DNA of 64,000 nucleotides from Orientallactaga sibirica (GCA_036365145.1 JAEOAD010000018.1:9256001-9320000); one strand, 5' to 3'. Counted from the stretch's first letter, positions 11,314 to 22,005 are shown. Translations and numbers: made by a program. Notes: generated by a model from the sequence alone, not told the origin.

Positions 11314-12616
11314 TGTTGAGGATGCTGAAATACAGAGAGGAGACTGTTACAAGCTTGTACCAGTACTCAGAAAGAAGACAGGAAAATGTCTGCCTCTCTT
11401 GGTGACTAACCTAGTATTACTCCTATATATTTCTTCTGCTTTCCCTCTCTCATGTGTGCCATTTTGTGGGTAAACAGGAAGTAAGCACAGATCAGAAGTC
11501 TTTTTCATAAAATGGAATTAAATCTAGATTTGGCAGCCATGACTTTACCTGGATGGGCAGAAAAATATAGGCCCAATATCCAAGATAAGAGGAATATTCT
11601 ACCTTTTACTTAGTCATTACTGTGAAAAGCAAACATGCTCACGTGTATTATCACTTAATCCTTGCAAAATTCTCTTCTTGTCTCAACTTTTAGAAAAGAA
11701 CACTGAGGCTCGGGAAGATATTAAGGTCATAATGATGAAAAATGATGGGACTACTTCTGCCTGAGCTTAGAGCTCACATTCTTATCAAAATGACAAATTC
11801 TCCATGATGATAAACTTACTCCTAAAGCTGGTCAAGAAAAGCACAGGTTGCACTACCGGGTTCCTTTACAAAATTCTATTAAGTCAGAGCTTAATGGGTC
11901 CTGAGGCTGTGTAACACAGCTAAGTTAAAGCTGGGTTTTTCCCTTTGTATAAGCATCTTCATATGCCCAGCTGATACACACACATCTGGGAAGATGCCAG
12001 GACCTGGCGGGCTATGCTTGTCTTACAGCCAAGCACACCTGCTTCCTGTAGCCTGCCAATCCTTTTGCTACTGTTTGTTGACGGGATGATTATTTGCCTT
12101 CAGACCCCATGCCTGCATTCTATATTCCCTTTTCAAAAGAAAGTATCTTTCTTTCCCCTCTCCATTCTACATCTTTTTTCTGTCTCTTCCTACTTGTGTC
12201 TTTGTTTGTTAAATGAAATAAAAGAAAACCCAAGACTATTTAATTTTTCTACCTGAAACCTATAAAACAAGATTCATTTTATTAATTCACTTGTTTCCCC
12301 TCTGTGGCTTTTTTTCCTGAAGGATTTCACCACATCCCTTATACTGGTATTTGTCCAGATGTTCTGTTGTTTGCCATTCTAATAGGATTTCTCTCGAACT
12401 TGATTTTAATTTGATGGATATTTCTGTTTTTATTATTATTATTATTATTATTTGGTCCTGTAAGCAAAGACTATTGCTACAAAACATTTTAGTCAATTTT
12501 AGCTACATAATATGTCCCCAACGTTCCTCTAATCACTCAGTTTTGTTATCTCAGGATCTTGAAGAAGTCAAAATCCATTTGTGTTTCTCATTTAGTCTCT
12601 AGAATTTTCACATACA
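11314..12616. other. Unassigned DNA with a possible LTR end
   Basis: Mostly unassigned. About 90 bp ending near 12232 (TACATCTTTTTTCTGTCTCTTCC through AAATGAAATAAAAGAAAACCC) also occur at 18600-18690. A repeated AATAAA-bearing end suggests an LTR or other retroelement 3' end that I cannot name. Confidence 0.35.
12428..12452 (+). repeat. (ATT)n microsatellite
   Basis: Eight tandem ATT units in a non-coding context. Confidence 0.9.
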
Positions 12617-12621
12617 CTTAC

Positions 12622-12950
12622 TGTTGCAGTCAGGTTCGCATTGCTGGCATAAATCACGCAACCAAGAGCAGCTATTGGGGAAAGGGGGTTTATTTTGGCT
12701 TATAGACTCGAGGGGAAGCTCCATGATGGCAGGACAAAATAATGGCATGAGCAGAGGGTGGACACCACCCCCTCACCAACATAAGGTGGACAATAGCAAT
12801 AGGAGAGTGTGCCAAACACTGGCAAGGGGAAACTGGATATAATACCTATAAGCCCACCCCCAACAGTACACTGTCTCCAGGAGGTGTTAATTCCAAAATC
12901 TCTATCAGAACACGTAAGTTTATGAGGGACACATGAATCAAACCACCACA
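12622..12950 (-). mobile_element. 3' LTR of a complete non-autonomous LTR element
   Basis: On the minus strand it begins TGTGGTGGTTTGATTCATG and ends in CA (TGTTGCAGTCAGG on the plus strand). It is preceded by a purine-rich CCAGGGGCAGAA, a plausible polypurine tract. It pairs with the LTR at 13955-14315, and related solo copies lie at 28132-28474 and 40705-41054. It contains a GCCAAAATAAACC polyadenylation signal on its sense strand. Confidence 0.85.
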
Positions 12951-13954
12951 TTCTGCCCCTGGACCCCATAGTAAACATACAAGATATAAAATGCAATGCA
13001 TTCATCCAACTTTAAAAGTCTGCATAGCTTTTAATCAATACCAATGATATTCAAACATCCTCTTTATCCAAGGTCTTTTAACTAAGCCATAATACCCAAA
13101 ACTCCTCCCAAAACCCATAATGGCACAGAATAAACACTCATACTGCAAAAGATGGCATTGGGCATAGTGAAGAAATATTCAACCAATACAAGATTTAAAA
13201 CAACCTGGGCAAATATCAAACTCTGTAGGTATAAGTCCAACAGCTCTAGTCAATGACAAAACTCTGAATTCGGTAATTCTAACCAGCAACAAATCTCTGG
13301 AGTTCCAATTCCACTCCTCCAGCTAGGCTACTCACAGTCTCGGAAAACCTCATCTGGGGCTGTCAGCTCTCCTTAGCAGCCATCTCGTGGTCCTGGCATC
13401 TCCACTGGGTCTCCAGTGCAACCCACAGTCCATTTCCATTGCTCCATTGGGTCTCCATGCAGGCATCCAGCAAACCTGCTTCACACTGCCCATGGCCATT
13501 TCCAAAACACAAGACCATGTTGCAAATTCAATGACCCTCTCTTTTCTGCATGTTTTATACTCCACAATACCAAAGAGGGTGCCAGTTTTTTAATCCAGGG
13601 GGATAAAGCAGATTTTGAGGAATAGGACACACCTTCAGCATTCAGGCCCCTTCAAAAGACTACATTCTTTCTATTGTCCCGATGCAGGTCAGCTGGCCCA
13701 ATCTCAATGGTTGTAATCTCTCAACTGCTGCTGAACGGGCAGCAGTTTTGGCCCAAAGATTTCTTTCTGTGTCATATCCCTCTGCTCACACCAGTCCATT
13801 TCTATACACTATAACCCTTACTGTACAGCAAGGCATCTCTTAGGCCAAGATTCCAAATACTTCTACATTCCTCTTGAAAATCAGCTCCAAAAGGACAAAG
13901 CCACACAGTCAGGTTTCTTTCAGCAATGACCCCGCTCATGCTACCAATTTTACC
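12951..13954 (-). mobile_element. Internal region of the non-autonomous LTR element
   Basis: About 1 kb between the two LTRs. Several open frames of 60-70 codons exist, but none looks like gag, pol or env, so mobilisation must have used proteins from another element (probably ERVL). Just inside the 5' LTR the minus strand reads TGGTAAAATTGGTAGCATGA, where a primer-binding site would lie. Confidence 0.8.
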
Positions 13955-14315
13955 ATTGCAGTCAGGTTTTCATTGATGGCAGAAATCGCCTGACCAAGAG
14001 CAGCTTGTGGAAAAAAAAAAAAAAAAAAAAAAAGGTTTAGTTTGGTTTATAGACTCAAGGGGAAGCTCCATGATGGCAGGGTAAAACAATGGCATGAGCA
14101 GAGATTTGACATCATCTCCTGGCCAACATGAGATGGACAATAACAGCAGAAGAGTATGCCAAAAACTGGCAAGGGGAAACTGGCTATAATACCATAAACC
14201 TACCCCCAACAACACAATGCCTCCAGAAGGTATTAATTCCCAAATCTCCATCAGCTGCAAACCTAGCATTCAGAATACATAAGTTTGTGGGGGACACCTG
14301 AATCAAACCACCACA
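13955..14315 (-). mobile_element. 5' LTR of the complete non-autonomous LTR element
   Basis: 361 bp, minus strand, TGTGGTGGTTTGATTCAGG start. The bases just outside the whole element are cttac at 12617-12621 and cttac at 14316-14320, a perfect 5-bp TSD as expected for ERVL/MaLR integration. An (A)23 run near 14010-14035 on the plus strand is a local expansion missing from the sister LTR. Confidence 0.88.
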
Positions 14316-14340
14316 CTTACAAAAGTATTATAACGGATTT

Positions 14341-14543
14341 AAAAAAATTATTTATCTATTTTGAGAGAGATAGAGAGAGGGAGAGATGGAGAGATAAAGA
14401 CAATGGATGTTCCAGGGCATCCAGCCACTGCAAACAAATTCCAGATGCATGTGCCCCCTTGTGCATCTGGTTTATGTGGGTACTGGGGAATAGAACCTGG
14501 GGCCTTTGGCTTCACAGAGGAAGCTAAGCCATTTTGCCAGTCC
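14341..14543 (-). mobile_element. tRNA-derived SINE
   Basis: Reversed copy: A/T tail, GA-rich tract, body with GCATCTGGTTTATGTGGG and the head complement GCTAAGCCATTTTGCCAGTCC. It lies only 25 bp from the LTR element above. Confidence 0.85.
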
Positions 14544-14564
14544 ATAACATATATTTAAGAAAAA

Positions 14565-14708
14565 CTATTTAGCAGTTAAGGTGTTTGCCTGCAAAGCCAA
14601 AGGACCCTGGTTTGACTCCCCAGGTCCCATGTTATGTTAGCCAGATGCACAAGGTGGCACATGCGTCTGGAATTCATTTACAGTGGCTGAAAGCCCTGGT
14701 GTGGCCAT

Positions 14709-14745
<37 letters not shown>

Positions 14746-14815
14746 ATGTGTTTGTCTGCCTCTTTCCCTCTCTCGCTCTCTGAAAATAAAACAATAAAAA
14801 ATAAAATAATATAAA
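14565..14815 (+). mobile_element. tRNA-derived SINE with (TC)n(TG)n
   Basis: The head is eroded (ATTTAGCAGTTAAGGTGTTTG) but the B-box area and body are clear. The 3' tract has changed from TC to TG repeats (14711-14750). Confidence 0.8.
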
Positions 14816-14819
14816 TATA

Positions 14820-15240
14820 AGGCTCAGGAACACAAATTTAGGTTACCCAAAATTCCATGTTCCAATGTGTTAACTTTTTGAAGTTTTTATAGTAATGGGG
14901 TAAAGAAAGTCACAAATCAAAATACTTTCAAATACAATAGTTAGGCAGGTTATAGTAAAATAGGGAAATCTATTATAGGTTTCAGATGTTACCTGATGCC
15001 ATCCTTAGCCTTTGGACTGGTGGAAACTAGGGGGTCTGTTTTGTACATTCCAAAGGATTTACCTAATGGTCTTTAGATGTTATGTCACACACCTAAAGGG
15101 CTAAGACATTTCAAGATAACTAGCTTTGGACCTGCAACATCCCAATTCTCCACAACCACTGAAGTTCATCATCCTTGAAGACTCAACACAGGTACAGCTT
15201 CTTCCCTGGAAATTTGTTCACAGGGCCCGAGTATAAGAGA
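14820..15240 (-). mobile_element. Interspersed repeat, unnamed (LTR-like)
   Basis: Shares words with 38810-39640: TTCAGATGTTA.CTGATG.CAT.CTTAGCCTTTGG.CTGGTGGAA and a CATTCC.AAAGG..TTACC block. Two copies in one window mark it as a dispersed element. The reversed TTTATT signal in the second copy suggests a minus-strand LTR. Ends undefined. Confidence 0.5.
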
Positions 15241-15289
15241 CTGTATTCCACTTTATTGTTGGCTCTTGTTTGATGTATTTCAGAAGTTC

Positions 15290-16050
15290 TTTTTTTTTAG
15301 GCTTTTTTTTTTTTATTGACAACTTCTATACTTACAATGAACCATGATATTTCCCTCCCCTCTCCTCATTCCCCTTCAGAACTCACTCTCCATCATATCC
15401 CTCCCTCTTTCCATTAGTCTTAGTCTCTCTTTTAGTTTGATGTCATCACACTGCGAGGTCATGGTCTCTCTCTCTCTCTCTCCATATATATATGTCTGTC
15501 TTCTTCAGCCTTGTGCTGATGTCAGGTTCACCAAGAAAGCTGTACTCTTGCCCATTTCCCCTGTTACTCCATGGTTTCAGCTGGGGCCCTGATGAGGTGC
15601 AATAGGCTGATCCTCCCCTCAGGTTCATTGTTCATCTGAAAAAGAGAAGCAAATTCTCCAACAGAGAGAGAAGTCAGCACCAGATAGATGGAATGGCCAT
15701 TGTTATTTTAGAGAGAATTTTGTATGCATAGGCCCTCTTATAGCCCACGATTGGTGGGAACTTGATGTTGGAGAATGGGCTCATCTTTTAGACATGGTTT
15801 TGACTTATTTCCCAGTTCCAGCAATGAGTTCCATTCCACTGAGTAGATCTGTTAGCCAAATCAAGTGCAGTTGGTTACTCACCATGGCTGTGTGCCACTA
15901 TTGCACTTGTTTGAGCATTGTGTCAGGTTGTTTACTGCTGAGTAGCTTACACTACGAGTTGTTTGGAAAGTTGTCAGTCATTTTCCCCCAGTCCTTGTGT
16001 AGCACCCTCTGGCACTACACTAACTGTCTGTCATGGATATTTATTTACAT
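15290..16050 (-). mobile_element. L1 3' UTR with mosaic A/B structure
   Basis: 15290-15465 is the terminal part of type A L1 (complement of the TATAGAAGTTGTCAATAAA end and CCATGACCTC block). From about 15466 the sequence switches to the type B body shared with 35300-35850 and 56700-57250 (TTCAGCCTTG..TGTCAGGTTCACCAAG, GTGCCACTATTGCACTTGTT). The switch falls in a TC-rich run (15466-15484). Open frames here are by-products of the UTR, not genes. Confidence 0.75.
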
Positions 16051-16820
16051 GGTCATGGATTATTACATGGTCATGGATATTTATTTCCAGAATAAACTTT
16101 CTTATTCCCTTGGGGTTGACAGCTGTGGCTTTTGCATTTGCAGCACAAACTAGGCTGCATGAAACTGCTGTGGGTATGTACCAACACTCAGGATGGCTGT
16201 GGATTTGTGTTTTACAGAGGGTGTGAGACTGTATGCTTAGGAAGATGTGTATAGATTTGACATTCACATTGTTTGACCCTCTAGGGAGAAACCCATATTT
16301 CTTGGGTACTTTCACTCCTACTTTTTAAAACCCAGGAGACATCTGCAAACATGCAGCATGTAGGAACAGCAGGCCCAGGGCAGGAGGGGTGGAGAATATC
16401 AATGAGAGAAATGAACTTCTTCCTTCACTAGCAAAATTCAAGATGTTAACAGATGTGCGACCATCCTAGCCACCCTTTCTCAGTTCCTTAAAAGTGACCC
16501 TAATCTCACCAGGCTATGTGGCACACCACTGTAAACCCACACTTGGGAGGTGGAGGCAACCATCCTTGCTATGTAATGAGTTTGAAGCCAACAGCAACAA
16601 AAAGGTGATCCCGAGGCAATATAGAAAGACAGAGAAAACTAACCACAAGGGAAGAGGGGTCCAAGCTCTAACTCTGAGATCTGGTCTGCTTTTACTGCTG
16701 AGAAAAGATGGGGCATTAGACGTCAAAGGACCGCAAACTTCATATCCCACAGAAGCCCACAGAAATGATACCTTACTTAAATTTTTAGCTCTTCCTTCAC
16801 CAGGTAAACTTTGTTTGCTA
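16051..16820. other. Unassigned DNA
   Basis: Starts with a small imperfect duplication (ATGGTCATGGAT.ATT twice, 16045-16090). One open frame spans 16494-16850 but shows no domain and runs into a B1, so I do not call it a gene. Confidence 0.4.
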
Positions 16821-16967
16821 TTTTGTTTTTTTAAGGTAGGGTCTCTCTAGCCAACACTGACCTGGAATTCACTATGTAGTGTCAGGCTGACCTAGAACTC
16901 ACAGTGGTCCTCCTACCTCAGCCTCTTGAGTGCTGGGATTAAAGATGTGTTCCACCACAGCCTGGCT
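16821..16967 (-). mobile_element. B1 SINE
   Basis: Reversed B1 with T-rich leader, GACCTGGAATTCACTATGTAG, TGCTGGGATTAAAG and GCCTGGCT end. 262 bp of unassigned DNA follow it. Confidence 0.9.
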
Positions 16968-17229
16968 ACTAAGAGAAAAAAAAACAAAAAAACTTTTAAC
17001 CTTGTTACAAGTTACACTCTTTAAACAATGTTAAAAGGGAGGAGTGGTTTCCTGGCAAACTTAAAGGATGTAACTTGTGAGTCACCAAGTCACTATACAT
17101 ACCCATTACAAAGGAAATTAACTACCACCTCTTTTGAGGGCCTTTATACACACTTGGTAGATATTATTTTTCCTGTTTTATCAAATATACCTTTCTCCTT
17201 TGTCCTATAACACTTTTCTTTCTACTTTT

Positions 17230-17575
17230 TAATAAAGTGTCCAACTTTGCTTCACCAAAAAAACCCATTTATTGGGAATTTTAATATATGTACATATCAA
17301 AAGTTAGTTATATTCCCATTAGGTTATCCTGTCATGCCCTCTCTCCCTCTCAGCCATCCCACTGTTGACCCTCCTCAGTGGGATTATCTGCAATCACTCT
17401 GGGGTCACAAATGGACCTGTCAGTCCCCGTAAAGTGGACAATGCCACACAGTGTGCCTACCAACACCAGGGTTCTTACACTCTTTTTGCCCCCTCTCCCT
17501 CATGTTCCCTGTGCCTTGGATGACATATGTTTCTTTTAGTGTTGAGCTCTTAGCAGCATCTAATTTTCTGCTTTT
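17230..17575 (-). mobile_element. L1 3' end (part of split L1)
   Basis: The order CCACACAGTGTGCCTACCAACACC then CACTCTTTTTGCCCCCTCTCCC, TTGAGCTCTTAGCAGCATCT resembles the reversed L1 end at 35150-35260. I read it as the 3' terminus of the L1 that continues at 18691-19504 and 29274-30858, but the join across 17576-18690 is inferred. Confidence 0.5.
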
Positions 17576-18690
17576 GATACAGGATCTGTGGGGAGTTCAG
17601 AAAAGTCATTGAAATCATGTTTGTATTTAACCAAAGAATTTGGCAAACCAAACTGAAGAGGATAATTATTAAATTATTATATTTATTTAGGAAAGCTCAA
17701 AACCAAGGGAAGGAAAATTGATCCACTCCCATAGTCTGAAAGCCTATGTAGTGAGCCTAGAAGAAATGTGAAACAAGACTTGGAGAGAAATTACAGAGAG
17801 CTCCTGCCATGTGGAGGGCAAGAGGCGTTAGACAGAAGTCAAAGGGGTTCTCTTTTTGGCCCAAGTGGGCACAGAGAAGGGGGACTTACCAGAACCTAGA
17901 GATTTAGGAATGATGAACAGGCTGCCAAGACAGTTTGCCCTCCCCTGGTAAACACATTTATAACCTTATGGAGGTGGACCCTACTTTCTGGCTCACATGA
18001 GCCAGAAAGACAGCTGATTGGTCTGGGATAGAGGCTGGCTCAGGAAGAGGCTAGCCATGACACATCATGCTAAACTTAACCAACCACAATGTGAGGATCA
18101 GATTTAAATTCTAGGAAAAGGGGACCTTCCTCTCAGGGAGGGGCTCAGGTTGTTCTAGGGAACTCCTTTAGGCAAGAGATAAGGAGAAGTCAGATTCTTC
18201 TCTAGCAAAGTAGAGATTGTAAGAATCGGTCTAAAGACATTCCTCCTTTTCACTTTCAGGGCCCAATCACCCTAACTGCCTTAAGCTTTCTCTTCTTGTT
18301 ATACTGATTGGTCTAGGATATCCCCCATATTTGTCACATCATCATCTGTAAAAAGCAGGTGCTCTAACAAAGAGTGACAACAGCATTTTTCAAAAGGATA
18401 AAGACATACAGTTAGATTTTTAGATCAGCATAACCTCTCCATTTAACCAACAATGCAAGTGTCCTCCCCACAGGGTCTGCTAAATTTTGTAACTTATAGG
18501 ATCTACTCCTTATTCACATTGTTGGTGACTTTCCCAACAGCTCATATAACACTACAGTTTTAGGATAAAGCCTTCTCCACACATGCAAGATACTTCTGTT
18601 CTCTCTCTATCTCTCTCCATTTTACATCTTTTTTATGTTTCTTCCTCCTTGTGTTTCTGTTTGTTAAATATAATAAAAGAAAACCCATCT
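17576..18690 (+). mobile_element. Unidentified insert in L1 3' UTR, LTR-like
   Basis: About 1.1 kb sits between two L1-like blocks. Its right end (AAATATAATAAAAGAAAACCC) matches the end near 12232, so this is probably a retroelement terminus. There is no coding capacity. The family is unknown, and it could be more than one element. Confidence 0.35.
17984..18009. repeat. Perfect 12-bp palindrome
   Basis: The arms ctttctggctca and tgagccagaaag are separated by two bases. The central 16 bases (tggctcacatgagcca) recur exactly at 59067-59082. Confidence 0.9.
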
Positions 18691-19203
18691 TTGAATTAGC
18701 TAACAAAGAGGTGAGGTGCTATAGTACTCACTCAGGCTATCTTCAGTTTTGTCTTTCTCTCCCTTTCTCCTTTATACCTGTGCCCCCAGACAGTACTGCC
18801 CTCTGTGTTATGTCCTTCCACTTGCCTGTCTACTATCACCTTCTGTAATCCTCCCCACTTCTCCACTCTATAAGCCTCATTCTAGCTTTCTAACTAGGCT
18901 AATGCTTACTACAACTAATAAACAAATCAAACTATTCTCTGTTAAGATCCACATATGAAAGAGAACATCTAGCACTTGTTTTTCTGAGCCTGAGTAATCT
19001 CCCTTAGTATTATTTTTTCCAAGTAAATCCATTTTACTTCAAATTTCACAATTACATTTTCCTTAATTAGAACCCCTTTGTGAATATGTACACATCTTTA
19101 TCCATTTATCAGTTGATGGACATCTGGGCTAATTCCATTTCCTTGTTATTGTGACATGGATACATGGCAAGTGTCTGGTAGTATGAATTTTTTTAATGTT
19201 TTA
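18691..19203 (-). mobile_element. L1 3' UTR and ORF2 end (split L1)
   Basis: From about 18955 the reversed ORF2 tail is clear (GAAAGAGAACATCTAGCAC, ATCCATTTATCAGTTGATGGACATCTGGGC). 18691-18955 is 3' UTR-like. It continues after the SINE at 19435-19504. Confidence 0.75.
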
Positions 19204-19214
19204 AAAATTTATCA

Positions 19215-19261
<47 letters not shown>

Positions 19262-19434
19262 AGAGAGAGAGAGGAGAGGGAGAGAATGAGCACACCAAGG
19301 CCTGTAGCCACTGCAAAAGAACTCCAGATGCATGTGCCACCATGTGCATCTGGCTTACATAGGTTCTGGGAAATCAAACCTGAGTCCATAATCTTCACAG
19401 GCAAGCACCTTAACTGCTAATCATCTCTCCAGCC
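19204..19434 (-). mobile_element. tRNA-derived SINE with (TA)n
   Basis: Reversed SINE inside L1, ending ATCATCTCTCCAGCCA. The usual tail has become a TA microsatellite. Confidence 0.88.
19216..19260 (+). repeat. (TA)n microsatellite
   Basis: Over 40 bp of alternating TA within the SINE tail. It is self-complementary and likely polymorphic. Confidence 0.95.
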
Positions 19435-19504
19435 ATGATTTGAGTTGTTATTGCTTAGTTTTTTGAGTTCTTTGTTTATTCTAGGTAATAAACCTCTGTT
19501 GGAT
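19435..19504 (-). mobile_element. L1 ORF2 fragment, left of provirus
   Basis: TTGAGTTCTTTGTTTATTCTAG..ATAAACCTCTGTTGGAT is the reversed ORF2 segment that continues, base for base in L1 order, at 29274 (AGATGTATAGTTGATG). A provirus separates the two pieces. Confidence 0.8.
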
Positions 19505-19681
19505 TGATATGGTCCAGAAGGAAAGTAGCTTTCACCTAGTAGATATTTGCAAGGGACTGGCTCACAGAAAGATGGATGCCATCTTGCCTGCCCTGGCAGA
19601 GCTAGCACTTGAATCTGATTCTGTTCATCTGAGATGGCTTCAGGCAACAACTCCTACTTCAGCTTCTTGCTTTATTCTCAC

Positions 19682-19705
19682 CTTTTTTTTTTTTTTTTTT
19701 TTTTT
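19682..19705 (+). repeat. Poly(T) tract in the 5' LTR
   Basis: A T run of about 23 bases where the sister LTR has only a short T/C-rich stretch. It is a local expansion after integration. Confidence 0.8.
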
Positions 19706-20068
19706 GACTTTGCACCTGTGGGTTGGCCCTTCCTGAGTCAGTCTCTTGAGCCCACCAACCAATGAGGACCCTCCTTCACACACCTTTATCTGGTTGTGAG
19801 GTTCAGTCTAATTGAATGGCTGAGCTAGGCATGTGAACTCATAACATTCTCAGCTATATTCTCTTGTCTGTATGTGAGGGGAACTCTTGATTTCCCCATC
19901 CCATGAATTTCTTGTGTTTGGGTGCTATTCTTTTTGGCTTTCTTTCTTAATTCTCCCTAAAATAAAGCTCATAATTCATAATTTACCTTCTCTCAGTCTG
20001 TATTCTCAGTTCTTTCCCAACCTAAATAAGAAACTGGCTATGGCAAGGGAGTTCTTTTTTATTTTTTC

Positions 20069-20288
20069 ATCTTATCTATTCATTTATTTGAGAGAGAGAG
20101 AGAGAGAGAAAGAAAAAGACAGATAGAGGGAGAGAGAATAGGCATGCCAGGATCTCTTGCCACTGCAAATGAACTCCAGACAAATATGCCCTTTGTGCAT
20201 CCTGCTCTATGTGGGTACTGGGGAATCAAATCTGAGTCCTTTGTCTTTGCTGGCAAGCACCTTAACTGTTAATCCATCTCTCAAGCCC
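20069..20288 (-). mobile_element. tRNA-derived SINE nested in LTR
   Basis: Reversed SINE with a (GA)n tract and head complement ATCCATCTCTCAAGCCC. The flanks agggagttct and aaggaacttct are a worn TSD, so the SINE is younger than the provirus. Confidence 0.85.
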
Positions 20289-20334
20289 TGGAAAGGAACT
20301 TCTAATCCCACAGAACTCTCTCCCACCTCTTTTT

Positions 20335-20354
20335 TGGCAACTCCATGAAGGGAC
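20335..20354 (+). promoter_or_regulatory. Probable primer-binding site, tRNA-Arg type
   Basis: The 20 bases beginning TGGCAACTCC and ending GAAGGGAC lie right after the 5' LTR. They match the complement of the 3' end of tRNA-Arg(TCG), allowing CpG decay at two places and a 2-bp insertion. The position and the leading TGG are what a retroviral primer site needs. Confidence 0.6.
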
Positions 20355-20789
20355 TTTATAGACTTGGAAAGTTATGATTTTTTTTTTCTATGATCATATA
20401 GCCCCAAACTTCATTTTTAAACATGGGACAGTGCAAGGCAAACTGAAAGGAACTTGAGAGCAGGCTGCCTGAGGGCTTTAAAAATGGCAATCACAGGCTG
20501 TCTGCTTCAAGATCAACCAGTATGGCTGTAGGCTTCTACCAATTAAAATGCTAATTCCCTTTTCAAGTGTGCTAGATGTTTGAGCTAGGGGTGAGAAAAA
20601 AATGAAACAATTTGATACACACAGCTGGGTTGGCTGGACCTATGTTAAGAAAAAAACTACTATTTTCAAGGTGCTATAGTGTCACTGCCCAAGCTGCACA
20701 AAAATTTCCTGGGTAGCCAGAAGGAGCAACCACCTGGATGAGTCTCCTTGCAAGAGGCCAGTCTGCCACCTCATGCTGCTAGATCCATA

Positions 20790-21837
20790 GGATTCTGACT
20801 CATTTACCAGTTCCAGCTATGGGTTCTTTTCCACTGAGTGGATCTCTTAGCCAATCAGAAAGCCATTGGTTGCCCACCTAGGTCAGTGCCACTATTGCAC
20901 AGGTGTGTCCATCTTGTCAGGTTAGTTGTTTTTATATAACAGTGTCCCCTGCCAGCACAGAAAGTTGTTGACTATTTTCTTCCAGCACTGTATGGACAGA
21001 CCTTCCGGGAACCAGTTTCCTTCCAGATTCCAGCCAGATTTCTTGATGTTCTGTGTTGGCATCATGTGGTGTCTTCAGCAATAGGGTATAACCCTTTATA
21101 CTTCAGGTGGGTAATCAAGTGCTTTGACAGAATTCTGTCATATATTGGGGACCTCATAGGTCTCTCCAATCAATAGCTCAATGTGGGTTGTAACTGATTT
21201 CTGGTGCTGAGAGTTGCAAGCCAGAGCCAAATCTTTTAGGGTTAGGCTTCATCCCATCCTCTCCAGGGCCCTTCTTACCAGAAAATCCCTGCATACTCTT
21301 GTTGGGGTTATATCTTTTAGTCTGCTATCCAGCAGCAAGTTTGTTATGGTACCAATTCATTTTGGATTTAGTTTTTTGTGTATCTACCCTATCCTCCATT
21401 CCCTTTCCCCAAGCACTTCAGTCTCTATTATCTGTTCCTCAAGTTGCCTGTCAGGTATGCATGCAACTCAAGATGTTCCAGTTTAGGAACAACAGATGAG
21501 AAAGAACATGTGGCATTTGACTTTCTGTGCTTCTGTGAGTTTGCTTTGTATGGTCTGTTCCAAGTCCATCATTTTCCTATAAATTTCATTGCATCATTTT
21601 TCCTTCTGCTGAGTAGAATTCCATTGTGTAAATGTACCACATCTTCATTATCCATTTGTCAAATGATGGGCATCTGGGTTGATTCCAGTTCTTAGCTATT
21701 GTGAATGGAGAAGCTATAAACATGGTTGCACAAATATCTCTGTTGTGAAGAATGGAGCTTTTAGGGTAGATGCCCAAAAGAGGAATAGCTGGGTCAGTTG
21801 GTAGCTCTATTTTCAACATTTTTAGGAGTCTCCAGGA
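20790..21837 (-). mobile_element. L1 3' UTR and ORF2 C-terminus
   Basis: The minus strand encodes the ORF2 C-terminal region at 21819-21586 (PAIPLLGIYP, then WNQP.., then YSAE near the end), followed by a 3' UTR related to type B (CCAGTTCCAGCTATGGGTTC, GTGCCACTATTGCACA). It is 5'-truncated and nested in the provirus. Confidence 0.82.
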
Positions 21838-22005
21838 TTTTGTTTTGTTTTGTTTTGTTTTTCTTTTTTAAAGGTAGAGTCTCATTCCAGCCCATGCTGA
21901 ACTGGAACTTATGCTGTAGTCCAGGATGGCTTTGAATCCATTCCAGTCCTCCTTCCTCTGCCTTCCAGGGGTTGTTATTAAAGGAGTGTACCACCATGCC
22001 TCGCT
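21838..22005 (-). mobile_element. B1 SINE at the L1 5' edge
   Basis: Reversed, diverged B1 after a (TTTTG)n run, with an internal change in the usual TGCTGGGATT block (GGGGTTGTTATTAAAGG). It sits at the truncated end of the L1. Confidence 0.78.

Larger units (their letters stand above)
19505..20332 (+). mobile_element. 5' LTR of a class I-like provirus
   Basis: It starts TGATATGGTCCAG and aligns along its length with 28644-29273: GGGACTGGC, GCC..CCCTGGCAGA.C, GACTT.GCA.CTGTGGGTTGG, CCACCAACCAATGAG, CTAAAATAAA.CTCA. The shared CCAAT-like and AATAAA words are standard LTR parts. A SINE (20069-20288) interrupts U5. The exact 3' end is uncertain by a few bases. Confidence 0.8.

Noticed and set aside
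13970..14269. 99-codon minus-strand frame
   Set aside because: It is LTR sequence with a poly-Phe run from the A/T tract. LTRs of this family are non-coding.
15794..16153. 119-codon open frame
   Set aside because: It lies in the L1 type B 3' UTR. Similar frames occur in other copies of the UTR (35535-35765, 56976-56761), and it shows no domain.
16494..16850. 118-codon plus-strand frame with an overlapping minus-strand frame
   Set aside because: No motif, no splice context, and the end runs into a B1. I treat it as chance.
21586..21819. 77-codon minus-strand frame with clear protein character
   Set aside because: It is the C-terminal tail of L1 ORF2 in a 5'-truncated copy, not a host gene.
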